From contig JAJFUV010000278.1 in assembly GCA_021372245.1 (NCBI GenBank), positions 1 to 60,347 of the forward strand: a DNA stretch of 60,347 bases, given 5' to 3'. Source of the DNA: Terriglobales bacterium. Lineage in GTDB: Bacteria; Acidobacteriota; Terriglobia; Bryobacterales; Bryobacteraceae. Positions 1 through 8,018 of the stretch are shown here, in pieces. Positions within the stretch are counted from its first letter, which is position 1. Every line of letters begins with the position of its first letter. The position numbers and the translations under genes were made by a program. The notes below the pieces were generated by a model. That model searched no databases. It was given only the letters and a program-made list of their open reading frames with translations, and was not told the DNA's origin.

Positions 1-256
1 ACTGCCGAGCCCCAGCAAACCGAGCAGAGGAGAGCCGGTTTGTCAACCCGGTTGGCTCTCAAAAGGCAATCACAACTCCCTTCATCGGTCCCGCCAGCAA
101 CAACCCTCCCCCAATCAGCACCCTGTCGCCAGACCGATCCCCGACTTACGGAATCGCTGGCCTGTCTCGCCGACGTGTTGTCTTTGGTTAAGTGTGACGC
201 TACCATAAGGAGAGCTTGCTCTATCTCAAGAAAAGGTTGCTCTATTTCACCGGATT
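1..256. other. Gene-free left edge of the window
   Basis: I see no convincing gene here. Positions 30-60 hold an inverted repeat (GAGAGCC/GGCTCTC with an inner GGTT/AACC), but no T-run follows on either strand, so it is not a clear terminator. Positions 205-250 carry two imperfect direct copies of about 22 bases sharing the core TTGCTCTAT, just before the first gene. A weak reading frame crosses this stretch and enters the next gene; it has no ribosome-binding site and I do not call it. Confidence 0.5.
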
Positions 257-931
257 ATGGAATTCATTGCGAAGAACCAGAACCTTTTGATCGAGAATTT
301 GCCGGACGGGTCTGTAGCCGTCTTTGACGCGGAGAGCCGTGCGGTACACGCATTGAATGCCCAAGCAGCGGCCGCGCTGCGGGCATGCGGGCAGCACAGC
401 ACGCTGCCCGCAATTGCGCTGGCGATGAGCCGGGAGTTGCAGACCCGGGCGGATGACGCGGCCGCGCTCGAGGCGCTCGCACAGCTCGAAGCGAGCGGCT
501 TGGTGCAGTGCGTGGGGAGGGAGAAAGCTGCGGCCGAGCCCTCTCGCCGGTCGATATTCGGTGTCGCGGCGGCGGCGTTGCCCGTCGTGCTGACTCTCAC
601 CGCGGCGCAACAGAAAGCCTACGCCGACCAGGCGGGCTCGAACGTCCCATCGATCTCCGCCTTTGAGCTCATCAACGGAAGGCTGTGCGACATGCCCGCC
701 GGGAGTTCGCTCACATTCCGAATCACGGGCCAGAATACGCATTTCGCCAATGGAACCACCGTGGTGACAAGCGTCAGGGGCGGCTTTTCAATCGACACAG
801 TTACGGTAGTCAGCGCCACGGTCCTGACGGTGACAGGAACTACCACTGTGACCTATTTTGGTGAGGCGCAATTCCACGTCGTAACCGGTGCGGAAGATCT
901 CACCACCACATACATGTACCAGCCTTGTTAA
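257..931 (+). CDS. PqqD-like domain fused to Tat-like segment and TIG-like beta domain
   Basis: This 224-residue protein has three parts. Residues about 1-90 resemble PqqD, the winged-helix fold that binds leader peptides in RiPP pathways (N-terminal ENLPDGSVAVFD, then a C-terminal helix ending in ASGLVQ). Residues about 96-125 hold SRRSIFG followed by a hydrophobic Ala/Leu/Val stretch, which looks like an internal Tat-type signal. Residues about 125-224 are Thr/Val-rich, with the ITGQNTHFANGTT pattern of TIG/Ig-like repeats, and the chain ends in a cysteine. The stop overlaps the next gene, so the three genes are probably co-translated. A PqqD domain ahead of an export-type segment is unusual: the protein may be both the recognised substrate and the carrier, which is inference. 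The domain calls are from motif recognition only. Confidence 0.75.
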   Translation: MEFIAKNQNLLIENLPDGSVAVFDAESRAVHALNAQAAAALRACGQHSTLPAIALAMSRELQTRADDAAALEALAQLEASGLVQCVGREKAAAEPSRRSIFGVAAAALPVVLTLTAAQQKAYADQAGSNVPSISAFELINGRLCDMPAGSSLTFRITGQNTHFANGTTVVTSVRGGFSIDTVTVVSATVLTVTGTTTVTYFGEAQFHVVTGAEDLTTTYMYQPC

Positions 932-1704
932 GGGCCGTTGCTTTCGCCGTCGCGGGCCGGCATGTAGCAGTGCTTTCAGAGTGCTCCGCCACGTGCCGGC
1001 TGCTGGATCGCCATCTGTTTCCGGAACTGCCACGCCTCGATTCGGACGGAGCAGATCTCGTGTTGCGAGTAGAGCGTCAGGGAGCGTCCGGGTACGTGGT
1101 CCGTTCTCCGGACAACATCGTTGTCCGCGCCCGGGACAGCGCGAGTATGGTGGTGTCGCTGGGCGCCTGGCTCGATGACGAGCTGGTGCGCGGCCTCACA
1201 GACCGGATCGCGCTCCATGCGGGCGCGGTGTGCTGGCGAGGCCGGGTGGTGCTGCTACCCGGTCCGAGTCATGCGGGCAAGTCCTCCCTGGTCTCAGAGC
1301 TCTTGATCTCCGGGTGGGAGTATTGGTCGGACGAGTACGCGCTGGTCGACTGCGCCGGCCTGGTGTACCCGTATCCGCGCGCATTGGTGCTGCGCAGCGC
1401 GGACGGAAGAATGCGCGCCCGGCCGGCGGCCATGGGACAGGCTTCGACCGGCCGCGGCCCCGCGCCGGTGCGTCTCATCGTCCGGCTGAACTATCGTCCG
1501 GCGGCGCGCTGGAATGTGCAGCGCGTGACGCAGAGCCAAATGATCCTGGAATTGCTGAAGAACACGCCACAGCCAATGACCGAAGTGAAGATGGCTGCGC
1601 CGCTGGTGCGCCTGGCGGCGGGTGCGGCCTGTTATGCCGGCGCCCGCGGCGAGGCCAGTGAGGCGGTAGAACGGCTGCGTGAGTTGGTGGAGCGCGGAGC
1701 GTGA
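925..1704 (+). CDS. HPr kinase-like P-loop protein
   Basis: This 259-residue protein resembles the catalytic half of HPr kinase/phosphorylase. It has a Walker A loop GPSHAGKSS at residues 113-121, the preceding ALHAGAV, and SDEYALVD at about 135-142, where HprK carries acidic catalytic residues. It lacks the N-terminal regulatory domain of true HprK. Stand-alone homologues of this kind occur in lasso-peptide loci, where the paeninodin-type kinase phosphorylates the C-terminal residue. The start is a TTG that overlaps the upstream stop by 7 bases, and no Shine-Dalgarno sequence is visible, so translation is probably coupled. The substrate here is unknown; the neighbouring PqqD fusion, which ends in Cys, is an obvious candidate but unproved. 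Confidence 0.8.
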   Translation: MLRAVAFAVAGRHVAVLSECSATCRLLDRHLFPELPRLDSDGADLVLRVERQGASGYVVRSPDNIVVRARDSASMVVSLGAWLDDELVRGLTDRIALHAGAVCWRGRVVLLPGPSHAGKSSLVSELLISGWEYWSDEYALVDCAGLVYPYPRALVLRSADGRMRARPAAMGQASTGRGPAPVRLIVRLNYRPAARWNVQRVTQSQMILELLKNTPQPMTEVKMAAPLVRLAAGAACYAGARGEASEAVERLRELVERGA

Positions 1705-2864
1705 GCGTCTGGCCCACCCCGGTTCAGGAATGGATCCTTCAAGCTTGTTTCGCACCCGAGCGTGAAGCCGGAACCGCCCTGGATTCGCTGGCCTCGCAGG
1801 CGAACGCGGAACTCGACCCGGCCACCGCTCGACTGGCTGTTCTGCTCTATCGGCGTTGGCCCGCGTTCTCTCATGCCATAACGGCAACCGGGCGTGAGAT
1901 GTACCTGGTGCAATGGCGCGAGAACCGCGAGCGCTTCGCTTCCATGCTGGAGGTGGCCGGCCGCCTGCGCTCCCGCGGCATCGAGTGCCTGGCGCTCAAG
2001 GGTGCGGCGCTGGTGGCGCGCCACTATCGCGAACTCGGTTTGCGCGGTATGCGCGATTTCGACTTGCTTGTGGCCGAAGACGACTTCGAGGCAGCTGCCC
2101 GGGAACTGGCTAACGCAGGCTACAGCGCCGAGGACGGCTACGCTCCGCGGGACTTTGAGCGCCGTAAGCGCACGGGCCACGCCTGGCAGTTCGCGCGAGA
2201 GGGTGTGGGCTGCGACCTGCACTGGCGCCCCGTGGTGCGCTGCTACGCGCCGGAGGTCACGCGCCTGTTCTGGGAAGGTGCGGAGACGACGGCATTCGGC
2301 GATGGCGAGTTGAGGGCGCCCAGCGCCACTGACCAGCTTTTCCACGTCTGTGCGCACGGCCTCCAATGGGACTGGCAGCCGTCGGTGCGTTGGATCGCGG
2401 ACGCGCTCACCGTGCTGCGTGAACCGGTCGACTGGGAGCGTGTCGCGCGCCTCGCTCGCGCTGCGCGGATGCACGTGCGGCTGGCGACGGCGCTCGACTA
2501 CCTGAGGGACCGATTCGGGGCGCCCGTTCCCACGGAACTAGCGGCGGACCTGCGGCGCGAGGCGCCGGCCTGGGAGCGCCGGGAATACGCCTGCTTGCTC
2601 AAGCCGTGTCCGCTCGGCTTTCGCGACAGCCTGTGGTGGCACGCGGATCACTTCCGCCGGATTCGCGAGTTTGACTCAACGTGGAGTTCGCGAGCGTTCT
2701 GCCTGGGATTCGTCGAGTACGTCGCGCGGTTCTTGGACGCGGACAGCGCGCTCGACCTGTGGCGCAGGGTGAAGCCCGCGCTGCAGGCGCGTGAAAGATG
2801 CCTGTCTCGGAAGCCGATCCCGTGTCCGGCGACAATTAGGTTTCCCAGCGGACGAGATCAATAA
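1701..2864 (+). CDS. NTP_transf_5-type nucleotidyltransferase family protein
   Basis: This 387-residue protein carries the family pattern CLALKGAALVARHY (about 97-109) followed by GMRDFDLLV, with the metal-binding D119 and D121. This matches the NTP_transf_5 nucleotidyltransferases that travel with HprK-like kinases and PqqD domains in RiPP clusters. The GTG start overlaps the upstream stop (GTGA), so it is the third gene of a tight three-gene unit. The C-terminal half is mostly helical with few recognisable motifs. The transferred group and target are not known for this branch. No precursor peptidase, asparagine synthetase-like cyclase or radical SAM enzyme is visible in the window; those could lie beyond the left edge. 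Confidence 0.78.
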   Translation: MSVWPTPVQEWILQACFAPEREAGTALDSLASQANAELDPATARLAVLLYRRWPAFSHAITATGREMYLVQWRENRERFASMLEVAGRLRSRGIECLALKGAALVARHYRELGLRGMRDFDLLVAEDDFEAAARELANAGYSAEDGYAPRDFERRKRTGHAWQFAREGVGCDLHWRPVVRCYAPEVTRLFWEGAETTAFGDGELRAPSATDQLFHVCAHGLQWDWQPSVRWIADALTVLREPVDWERVARLARAARMHVRLATALDYLRDRFGAPVPTELAADLRREAPAWERREYACLLKPCPLGFRDSLWWHADHFRRIREFDSTWSSRAFCLGFVEYVARFLDADSALDLWRRVKPALQARERCLSRKPIPCPATIRFPSGRDQ

Positions 2865-3151
2865 TGCCGTTCACGCAAACCGTCCTCTTGCCAAAGCGCA
2901 ACGCCTCAGTCTAGCGGGGCTCCAACCTTTGTCAACGCTATCCCAAAACGCAGGCCGAATGTGGAGGATCACAACCTTCGGTCGGTCCAGTGCGATCACT
3001 GGCCGTTTCTCCATATGGCTAGGCGACGATTATCCCCTGCCGTGTCGGCCGAATCCCGGAAAGCGGCTACGCCGCAAGCTTCAACACATCCGTCTCGAAG
3101 AACTGCTTCACGGTCTTCCAAGCCGAACTCTTGGCTCGCAACATAGTGACC
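2865..3151. other. Gene-poor spacer between RiPP-like unit and IS element
   Basis: I find no complete gene here. On the minus strand, 3067-3144 encodes an open stretch of 25 codons starting MLRAKSSAWKTV and ending LKLAA before a stop. It reads like the relic of a longer protein rather than a functional gene. No terminator with a clear U-tract follows the nucleotidyltransferase gene. Confidence 0.4.
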
Positions 3152-3175
3152 TGCCCCCAATACTCTTCACTTAAC
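3152..3175 (+). repeat. IS4 element left terminal inverted repeat
   Basis: This 24-base sequence is the inverted partner of 4592-4615, with 21 of 24 matches and an identical inner core CTCTTCACTTAAC. Confidence 0.85.
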
Positions 3176-3216
3176 AGCATTTAAGTGCTGTTCTGATTTC
3201 GGGGTTCACCACGAAA

Positions 3217-4600
3217 ATGGCGCGCACGGTAGCTGTGCTTCCTGCCGGGTCCCGGCTCTCGGACTACATCGGTTTGGGTGTGTTGATGCGGACGTTCCCG
3301 CTCGATAAAGTCCGCGATGCGTTGCGCGCTAGCGGGACGGCCAGCCGCCGCCAACGTAATCTGCCGGCGCACCTCACCGTCTACTACGTCATCGCGCTGG
3401 CGCTCTATATGCAGGCCGCCTATCAGGAGGTCCTGCGCTGCCTGCTGGAAGCGGTGCGCTGGATTCTGCCCGTCGATGCCGTCGTCAAGGTCTGCGGCCC
3501 GAGTGCCATCAGCCAGGCCCGCAGCCGCTTGGGCGCCGAGCCGCTGCGCTGCTTGCACGATCAGGTGGTCAGGCCAATCGCGACCAAGGCCACCCGGGGC
3601 GCCTGGTATCGCGGCTGGCGCGTGGTCAGCCTGGACGGCAGCACGTTGAACGTGGCTGATCAGGCAGAGAACGCGGATGCCTTCGGCCGGCCTGGCGCCG
3701 GTGGCGGCCAGAGCGGCTACCCGCAGTTGCGATTCGTCTCGCTGGTGGAGAATGGAACCCATGTCCTGTTTGCCAGCCAAATGGGCGGCTGCCGAGTTTC
3801 GGAAAGCGCCCTTGCCGAAGGGGTGTATCGCCACCTGACCGCCGGTATGCTCTGCCTGGCCGGCCGCGGACTGTTCAGTTTCCGCGCCTGGAATCTCGCG
3901 CGTGCGCAGAAGGCCGAACTGGTGTGGAGAGTCAAGAAAAACTTCCGCCTGCGTCCCGAGCGGTACCTGCCCGATGGCTCCTATCTGAGTCAGGTCTTCC
4001 CCAGCGGCGCCGACTGGAAGAAGCGGACCCATGGCGTGACGGTGCGCGTGATCGACTACCAGTTGGCGGGCATCGCCGAGGCCGAGCCAATCTATCGACT
4101 GCTGACGACGGTTCTGGACGCCGAGCAGGCGCCGGCGCAAGAACTGGCCGCGCTCTACGGCCAGCGCTGGGAGATTGAGACGGCCTTCGACGAACTCAAA
4201 GTGCATTTGCGGGGCGCGCGGATCGTGCTGCGCAGTAAGACGCCGGAATTGGTGCGGCAAGAATTCTATGGGTTGCTGCTGGCCCATTTTGCGATCCGCA
4301 ATCTGATGCATGAAGCGGCGCTCCTTGCCGACGTGGATTGTGACGAACTGAGTTTCCTGCATGCGGTTCGTGTTGTCCGGCGCCAGATGGGACGCTACGG
4401 CGCTATTCCCCCCTCGGGAGAGAAATCGGTTCTATGAGGGCGTGCTGGCCGAGTTGCTCGCGCAGCGAGTTGCCTCCAGCCGGGGCCGCCGGAATCCGCG
4501 CGGGGTCAAGCGTAGAATCAGCCAGTTTCCCATGCGGTCCCGCTTGCCACCCTGCAGGCCGAAGATCTTCAATCCTGCTTGTTTGAAAATCGTTAAGTGA
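3217..4600 (+). pseudogene. IS4-family transposase, frameshifted near its C-terminus
   Basis: The first frame (3217-4437, 406 residues) has a DDE-type core. It has an Asp in SLDGSTLNV and the IS4 signature YGQRWEIETAFDELK, which fits Y-x2-R-x3-E-x6-K. After GRYGAIPP the first frame ends in an unrelated tail and stops at 4437. The next frame continues with RERNRFYEGVLAELL and the family's usual end NPRGVKRRISQFP, stopping at 4600. The switch lies at a run of six C bases (4410-4415); removing one base restores a continuous protein. The copy is therefore either inactivated, carries a sequencing error, or uses +1 slippage on CCC-T. IS4 elements normally need no frameshift, so inactivation or error is more likely. 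Confidence 0.85.
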
Positions 4601-4615
4601 AGAGGATTAGGGACA
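4592..4615 (-). repeat. IS4 element right terminal inverted repeat
   Basis: This is the inverted partner of 3152-3175. The restored transposase stop codon (4598-4600) lies inside this repeat. Confidence 0.85.
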
Positions 4616-4778
4616 ACCCGCGTGTTTCCATTTCTACGCAGGAACGTGCAAGTGGAGCGGCGATACGACGGGTTCGATCGTGTGAGGCAGGTTTCGTGCC
4701 GGGATTTGTAAGTAGCGGCGCCGGGCATGTGGCCGCGGGTGTCACTTGTTCGCTGCAACAACAGTGCGCCGCGGGAGA

Positions 4779-6389
4779 TCAGACGCCCCAGCAATAGTCT
4801 TCCACGGCCCGTTCGACGGTGTCGTCCTGCTCCATCAGGCGCATCAGTTCCAGGCGGATGGCATCGGTTAGGGCCCGCCAACTGGCCTCTATAACGTTAT
4901 CGGAGACCCCCACCGTGGTCCAACTTCTGCGCTGGTCGCTCCATTCGATCAGCACGCGCACCTTGGCCGCCGTGCCTTTCTTCGTGTCCAGCACGCGCAC
5001 CTTATAATCGGTAAGCCGCACCTTGGCGATGGATGGATAGATCGGCGCCAGGCACTGCCGTACGCAGACATCCAAGGCGTTCACCGGGCCGTGGCCGGTG
5101 GCCAGCGCCGAATGGATGCCGTCCTTCGCCTTCACGGTCACCGTGGCGGTGGTCTTCGATTCCTTGTTATCCGTCATCTTCGTGGTGACTTCGAACGACA
5201 CCAACTCGAAGAAGTGGAGTCCCGGATGCAGCGCCTCGCGCACCAGCAACTCGAAGGTGCCCTCGGCGGCTTCCAGTTCGTAGCCGAGGTACTCCAGGTG
5301 TTTGATGCGTTCGAGCAGTTCGCGCCGCGCCTCGTCACCCAACCGCTCCGCCAGCCCATGCTGCTTCAGCTTGTAAAGGATGTTGCCGCGTCCGCTCAGA
5401 TCGCTCAACAACACACGCTGGCGGTTGCCCACCGCTTCCGGCTTGATGTGCTCGTAAGTGGCCGCGTCCCGCAGCACGGCGCTCACGTGCACGCCTCCTT
5501 TGTGGGCAAAAGCACTGCGGCCCACATAGGGCTGGCCTCCCGGGATGGGCAGATTCGCCAGTTCGCCGATGAAGCGCGAGATGGAAGCCAGATTCGCCAG
5601 CCGTTCGGCGCCCACGACCTCGTAACCACCCTTCAATTCGAGATTCGCGATCACCGAACCGAGGTTGGCATTGCCGCAGCGCTCGCCGTAACCGTTCAAA
5701 CAGCCCTGCACGTGCGTGGCGCCGTTTTCGACCGCCGCCACGCTGTTGGCCACAGCCATATCCGAATCGTTATGCGCATGGATGCCGAGGACGCCGCCGA
5801 ACCGCTTGTATACTTCGGCGACGATGGCGCCCAGCTTCGACGGCATGGTTCCACCGTTGGTGTCGCACAGGCACAGCACATCGGCGCCGGCCTGCCGGGC
5901 GGCGTCGAGCGCGCGCAACGCAAAATCCGCATTTGAAGCGTAGCCGTCGAAAAAGTGCTCGGCATCAAAAACTACTTCCTTGCCGTGGGCCTTCAGAAAA
6001 GCGACGGTCTCGGAAATCAGCTTCAGGTTCTCTTCTTCCGTGATGCCCAAAGCGCGGCTGGTATGCAGATTCCAGGTCTTGCCGAACACGGAAATAACAT
6101 GGGTGCCGGCCTCGACCAGCGCCAGCACATTGGGGTCGTGCTCCACGGGATTCTTGGCGAATCTCGTGGAGCCGAAGGCGGTCAGCTTGGAATGCTTTAA
6201 CCGCAGTTCCCGGGCGCGCTTGAAGAACTCCTTGTCCTTGGGATTCGAGCCGGGCCAACCGCCTTCGATGTAGTCGATCCCCAATTCATCGAGCTTCTGC
6301 GCGATAGCCAGCTTATCGTCCACGGTGAGCGAGACGGCCTCGCCTTGCGTGCCGTCTCGCAGTGTCGTGTCAAAGGTGTAGATCTTCAT
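4779..6389 (-). CDS. cimA: (R)-citramalate synthase
   Basis: This enzyme condenses acetyl-CoA with pyruvate to give citramalate, the first step of threonine-independent isoleucine synthesis. The 536-residue protein has the DRE-TIM core: DTTLRDG at 7-13, HAHND at 204-208 for metal binding, and GYGERCGN at 233-240. A LeuA-type dimerisation/allosteric domain follows from about 395 to the end. The length fits CimA rather than the shorter homocitrate synthases. I chose the start at MKIYTFDTT; alternative starts 3 and 11 codons upstream exist, the longest beginning just after ilvC. It is the last gene of ilvB-ilvH-ilvC-cimA, 36 bases after ilvC, which supports a role in branched-chain synthesis. 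End-product control by isoleucine is typical of the C-terminal domain but not shown here. Confidence 0.93.
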   Translation of the reverse strand: MKIYTFDTTLRDGTQGEAVSLTVDDKLAIAQKLDELGIDYIEGGWPGSNPKDKEFFKRARELRLKHSKLTAFGSTRFAKNPVEHDPNVLALVEAGTHVISVFGKTWNLHTSRALGITEEENLKLISETVAFLKAHGKEVVFDAEHFFDGYASNADFALRALDAARQAGADVLCLCDTNGGTMPSKLGAIVAEVYKRFGGVLGIHAHNDSDMAVANSVAAVENGATHVQGCLNGYGERCGNANLGSVIANLELKGGYEVVGAERLANLASISRFIGELANLPIPGGQPYVGRSAFAHKGGVHVSAVLRDAATYEHIKPEAVGNRQRVLLSDLSGRGNILYKLKQHGLAERLGDEARRELLERIKHLEYLGYELEAAEGTFELLVREALHPGLHFFELVSFEVTTKMTDNKESKTTATVTVKAKDGIHSALATGHGPVNALDVCVRQCLAPIYPSIAKVRLTDYKVRVLDTKKGTAAKVRVLIEWSDQRRSWTTVGVSDNVIEASWRALTDAIRLELMRLMEQDDTVERAVEDYCWGV

Positions 6390-6425
6390 GGCTCCCATTC
6401 GGGGGCCTGCGCCCCGGTTCACAGC

Positions 6426-7448
6426 TTACTGGGCCTCAGGTACGCCGGCTTCCTTCTTCTTCTTGAGGAACGGCATCATGGCGCGCAGTTCACTGCCCAC
6501 ACGTTCAATCAACAGGTCCTTACCGGCTTCCCGCATGGCTTTGAAATTCTTCCCGCCGGTCTTGTTCTCGTCGATCCACTCCTTGGCGAACTGGCCGTTC
6601 TGCACTTCGGTGAGGATCTTCTTCATGCTCTCGCGCACGTGCGCGTCGATGATGCGCGGCCCGCGCGTGTAATCGCCGTACTCGGCCGTGTCGGACACCG
6701 AGAAGCGCATGTAGCTCAAGCCACCTTCCTGAATCAGGTCGACGATGAGCTTCAGTTCGTGCAAGCATTCGAAGTAAGCGATCTCGGGTGCGTAACCGGC
6801 CGCCACCAGCGTCTCGAAGCCCGCGCGGATCAACTCGGAAGCGCCGCCGCACAGCACGGCCTGCTCGCCGAACAGATCGGTTTCCACTTCTTCCTTGAAC
6901 GTGGTTTCGATCACGCCCGCCTTCAGACAGCCGAGCGCCAGCGCGTAGGCCAGAGCCTGCTCATGCGCCTTACCTGAAGGATTCTGCTCGACAGCGATCA
7001 GGGCCGGCACTCCTACGCCTTCCGTGAACAGCTCGCGTACGCGGTGTCCCGGCGCCTTGGGGGCGATCATGGAGACGTCCACGCCCGACGGCGGAACCAC
7101 TTGCTTGTAATGGATGTTGAAACCGTGCGCGAACATCAGCGTCTTGCCCGCCTTCATCTGGGGCGCTATGTCGCGGTTGTAGATGACTGACTGAATATGA
7201 TCCGGCACCAGCAACATGATGGTGTCGCCGAGCTTGGCCGCCTCGCCCGCTTCGTACACCTTGAAACCGGCGGCTTCGGCCTTGGCCCAGTTCGGGCTGC
7301 CCTTAGCGTCGCTAACGATCACGTTCAATCCGGAGTCGCGCAGGTTCAATGAATGCGCGTGCCCCTGGCTGCCATAGCCGACGATGGCTATAGTCCGATT
7401 CTTGAGTAGGGAAAGATCACCGTCTTTTTCGTAAAAACGTCTAGCCAT
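6426..7448 (-). CDS. ilvC: Ketol-acid reductoisomerase
   Basis: IlvC converts acetolactate or acetohydroxybutyrate to the dihydroxy acids of valine/leucine and isoleucine synthesis, using NAD(P)H and Mg2+. The protein has 340 residues, the length of the short class I enzymes. The Rossmann loop GYGSQGHAH lies at about 25-33, and the C-terminal knotted domain contains [18 protein letters not shown]. Its ATG overlaps the end of ilvH by 8 bases, so the two are likely translationally coupled. Nothing looks damaged. It sits third in the ilvB-ilvH-ilvC-cimA operon. Confidence 0.97.
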   Translation of the reverse strand: MARRFYEKDGDLSLLKNRTIAIVGYGSQGHAHSLNLRDSGLNVIVSDAKGSPNWAKAEAAGFKVYEAGEAAKLGDTIMLLVPDHIQSVIYNRDIAPQMKAGKTLMFAHGFNIHYKQVVPPSGVDVSMIAPKAPGHRVRELFTEGVGVPALIAVEQNPSGKAHEQALAYALALGCLKAGVIETTFKEEVETDLFGEQAVLCGGASELIRAGFETLVAAGYAPEIAYFECLHELKLIVDLIQEGGLSYMRFSVSDTAEYGDYTRGPRIIDAHVRESMKKILTEVQNGQFAKEWIDENKTGGKNFKAMREAGKDLLIERVGSELRAMMPFLKKKKEAGVPEAQ

Positions 7449-7998
7449 TGATAACTCCGTTCCTCGCTTCTAGTTTACTTGCCTCGGCTCCGGCCGGGAT
7501 GGGCGGAGCGAGATGCAATTTCTTGGATTCCAGCGAGACCGCCACCATCCCGGAGCGGGTCACTTCGATCTCGCCATAGCTTCTCATCACATCGATGAAC
7601 TCATCCAGTTTCTCGGGATCCCCGGTAGCTTCCAGGGCGAAGCCCTCCACCGACGAATCCACCACCCGCGCGGAGAAAATTTCGGATTCTTTCAGAATCG
7701 CCGCGCGTGCTTCCATGCTTGCGCGCACCCGAAGCAGCACCATCTCGCGCAAGACAGCCCGGCTATCGGTGAGATCCGTCGCCTGCAGCACGTTGATCAG
7801 CTTGTTCATCTGCTTGATCAGCAGCGCCCTCAGGGACGGCTCCATATCCACCGCGATGGTCATGCGCGACAGCGTCGGGTCGAGCGTGCGCGCTACCGTC
7901 AGGCTCTCTATGTTGTAACCCCGGGCGCTTAGTAGTCCCGTGACACGCATGAGAGCGCCTGGCTTGTTCTCCATCAACAACGATATCGTCTGTAACAT
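7441..7998 (-). CDS. ilvH: Acetolactate synthase small (regulatory) subunit
   Basis: This 185-residue subunit binds valine and tunes the catalytic IlvB subunit. An N-terminal ACT domain begins [19 protein letters not shown] and contains [10 protein letters not shown]; a second C-terminal regulatory domain includes [17 protein letters not shown]. The start at 7998 is supported by GGAGG about 10 bases upstream and by alignment with the ACT domain; a longer frame upstream overlaps ilvB and is not used. It lies 20 bases after ilvB and overlaps ilvC by 8 bases. Naming as ilvH rather than ilvN is by convention for full-length small subunits. Confidence 0.95.
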   Translation of the reverse strand: MLQTISLLMENKPGALMRVTGLLSARGYNIESLTVARTLDPTLSRMTIAVDMEPSLRALLIKQMNKLINVLQATDLTDSRAVLREMVLLRVRASMEARAAILKESEIFSARVVDSSVEGFALEATGDPEKLDEFIDVMRSYGEIEVTRSGMVAVSLESKKLHLAPPIPAGAEASKLEARNGVING

Positions 7999-8018
7999 GT
8001 CTCTGGCGCCTCCTCGCA

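Larger units (their letters stand above)
3152..4615 (+). mobile_element. IS4-family insertion sequence, about 1.46 kb
   Basis: The element is bounded by terminal inverted repeats at 3152-3175 and 4592-4615. Left reads TGCCCCCAATACTCTTCACT and then TAAC; the right end read inward begins TGTCCCTAATCCTCTTCACT and then TAAC. These match at 21 of 24 positions. It encodes a single IS4-type transposase in which the reading frame is broken near the 3' end. I could not identify a convincing target-site duplication: only the three bases ACC are shared on the two sides. A near-palindrome lies just inside the left end, at about 3174-3191. Confidence 0.9.

Noticed and set aside
40..327. 95-codon frame before and into the PqqD-fusion gene, containing ACSISRKGCSIS, considered as a RiPP precursor
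   Set aside because: No ribosome-binding site, low-complexity start, and most of its end lies inside the next gene in another frame; it looks incidental.
3181..4362. 393-codon open frame antisense to the IS4 transposase
   Set aside because: Shadow of a GC-rich coding strand; the plus strand has full IS4 motifs.
3146..4621. Target-site duplication of the IS4 element
   Set aside because: Only ACC is shared on both sides, too short to trust.
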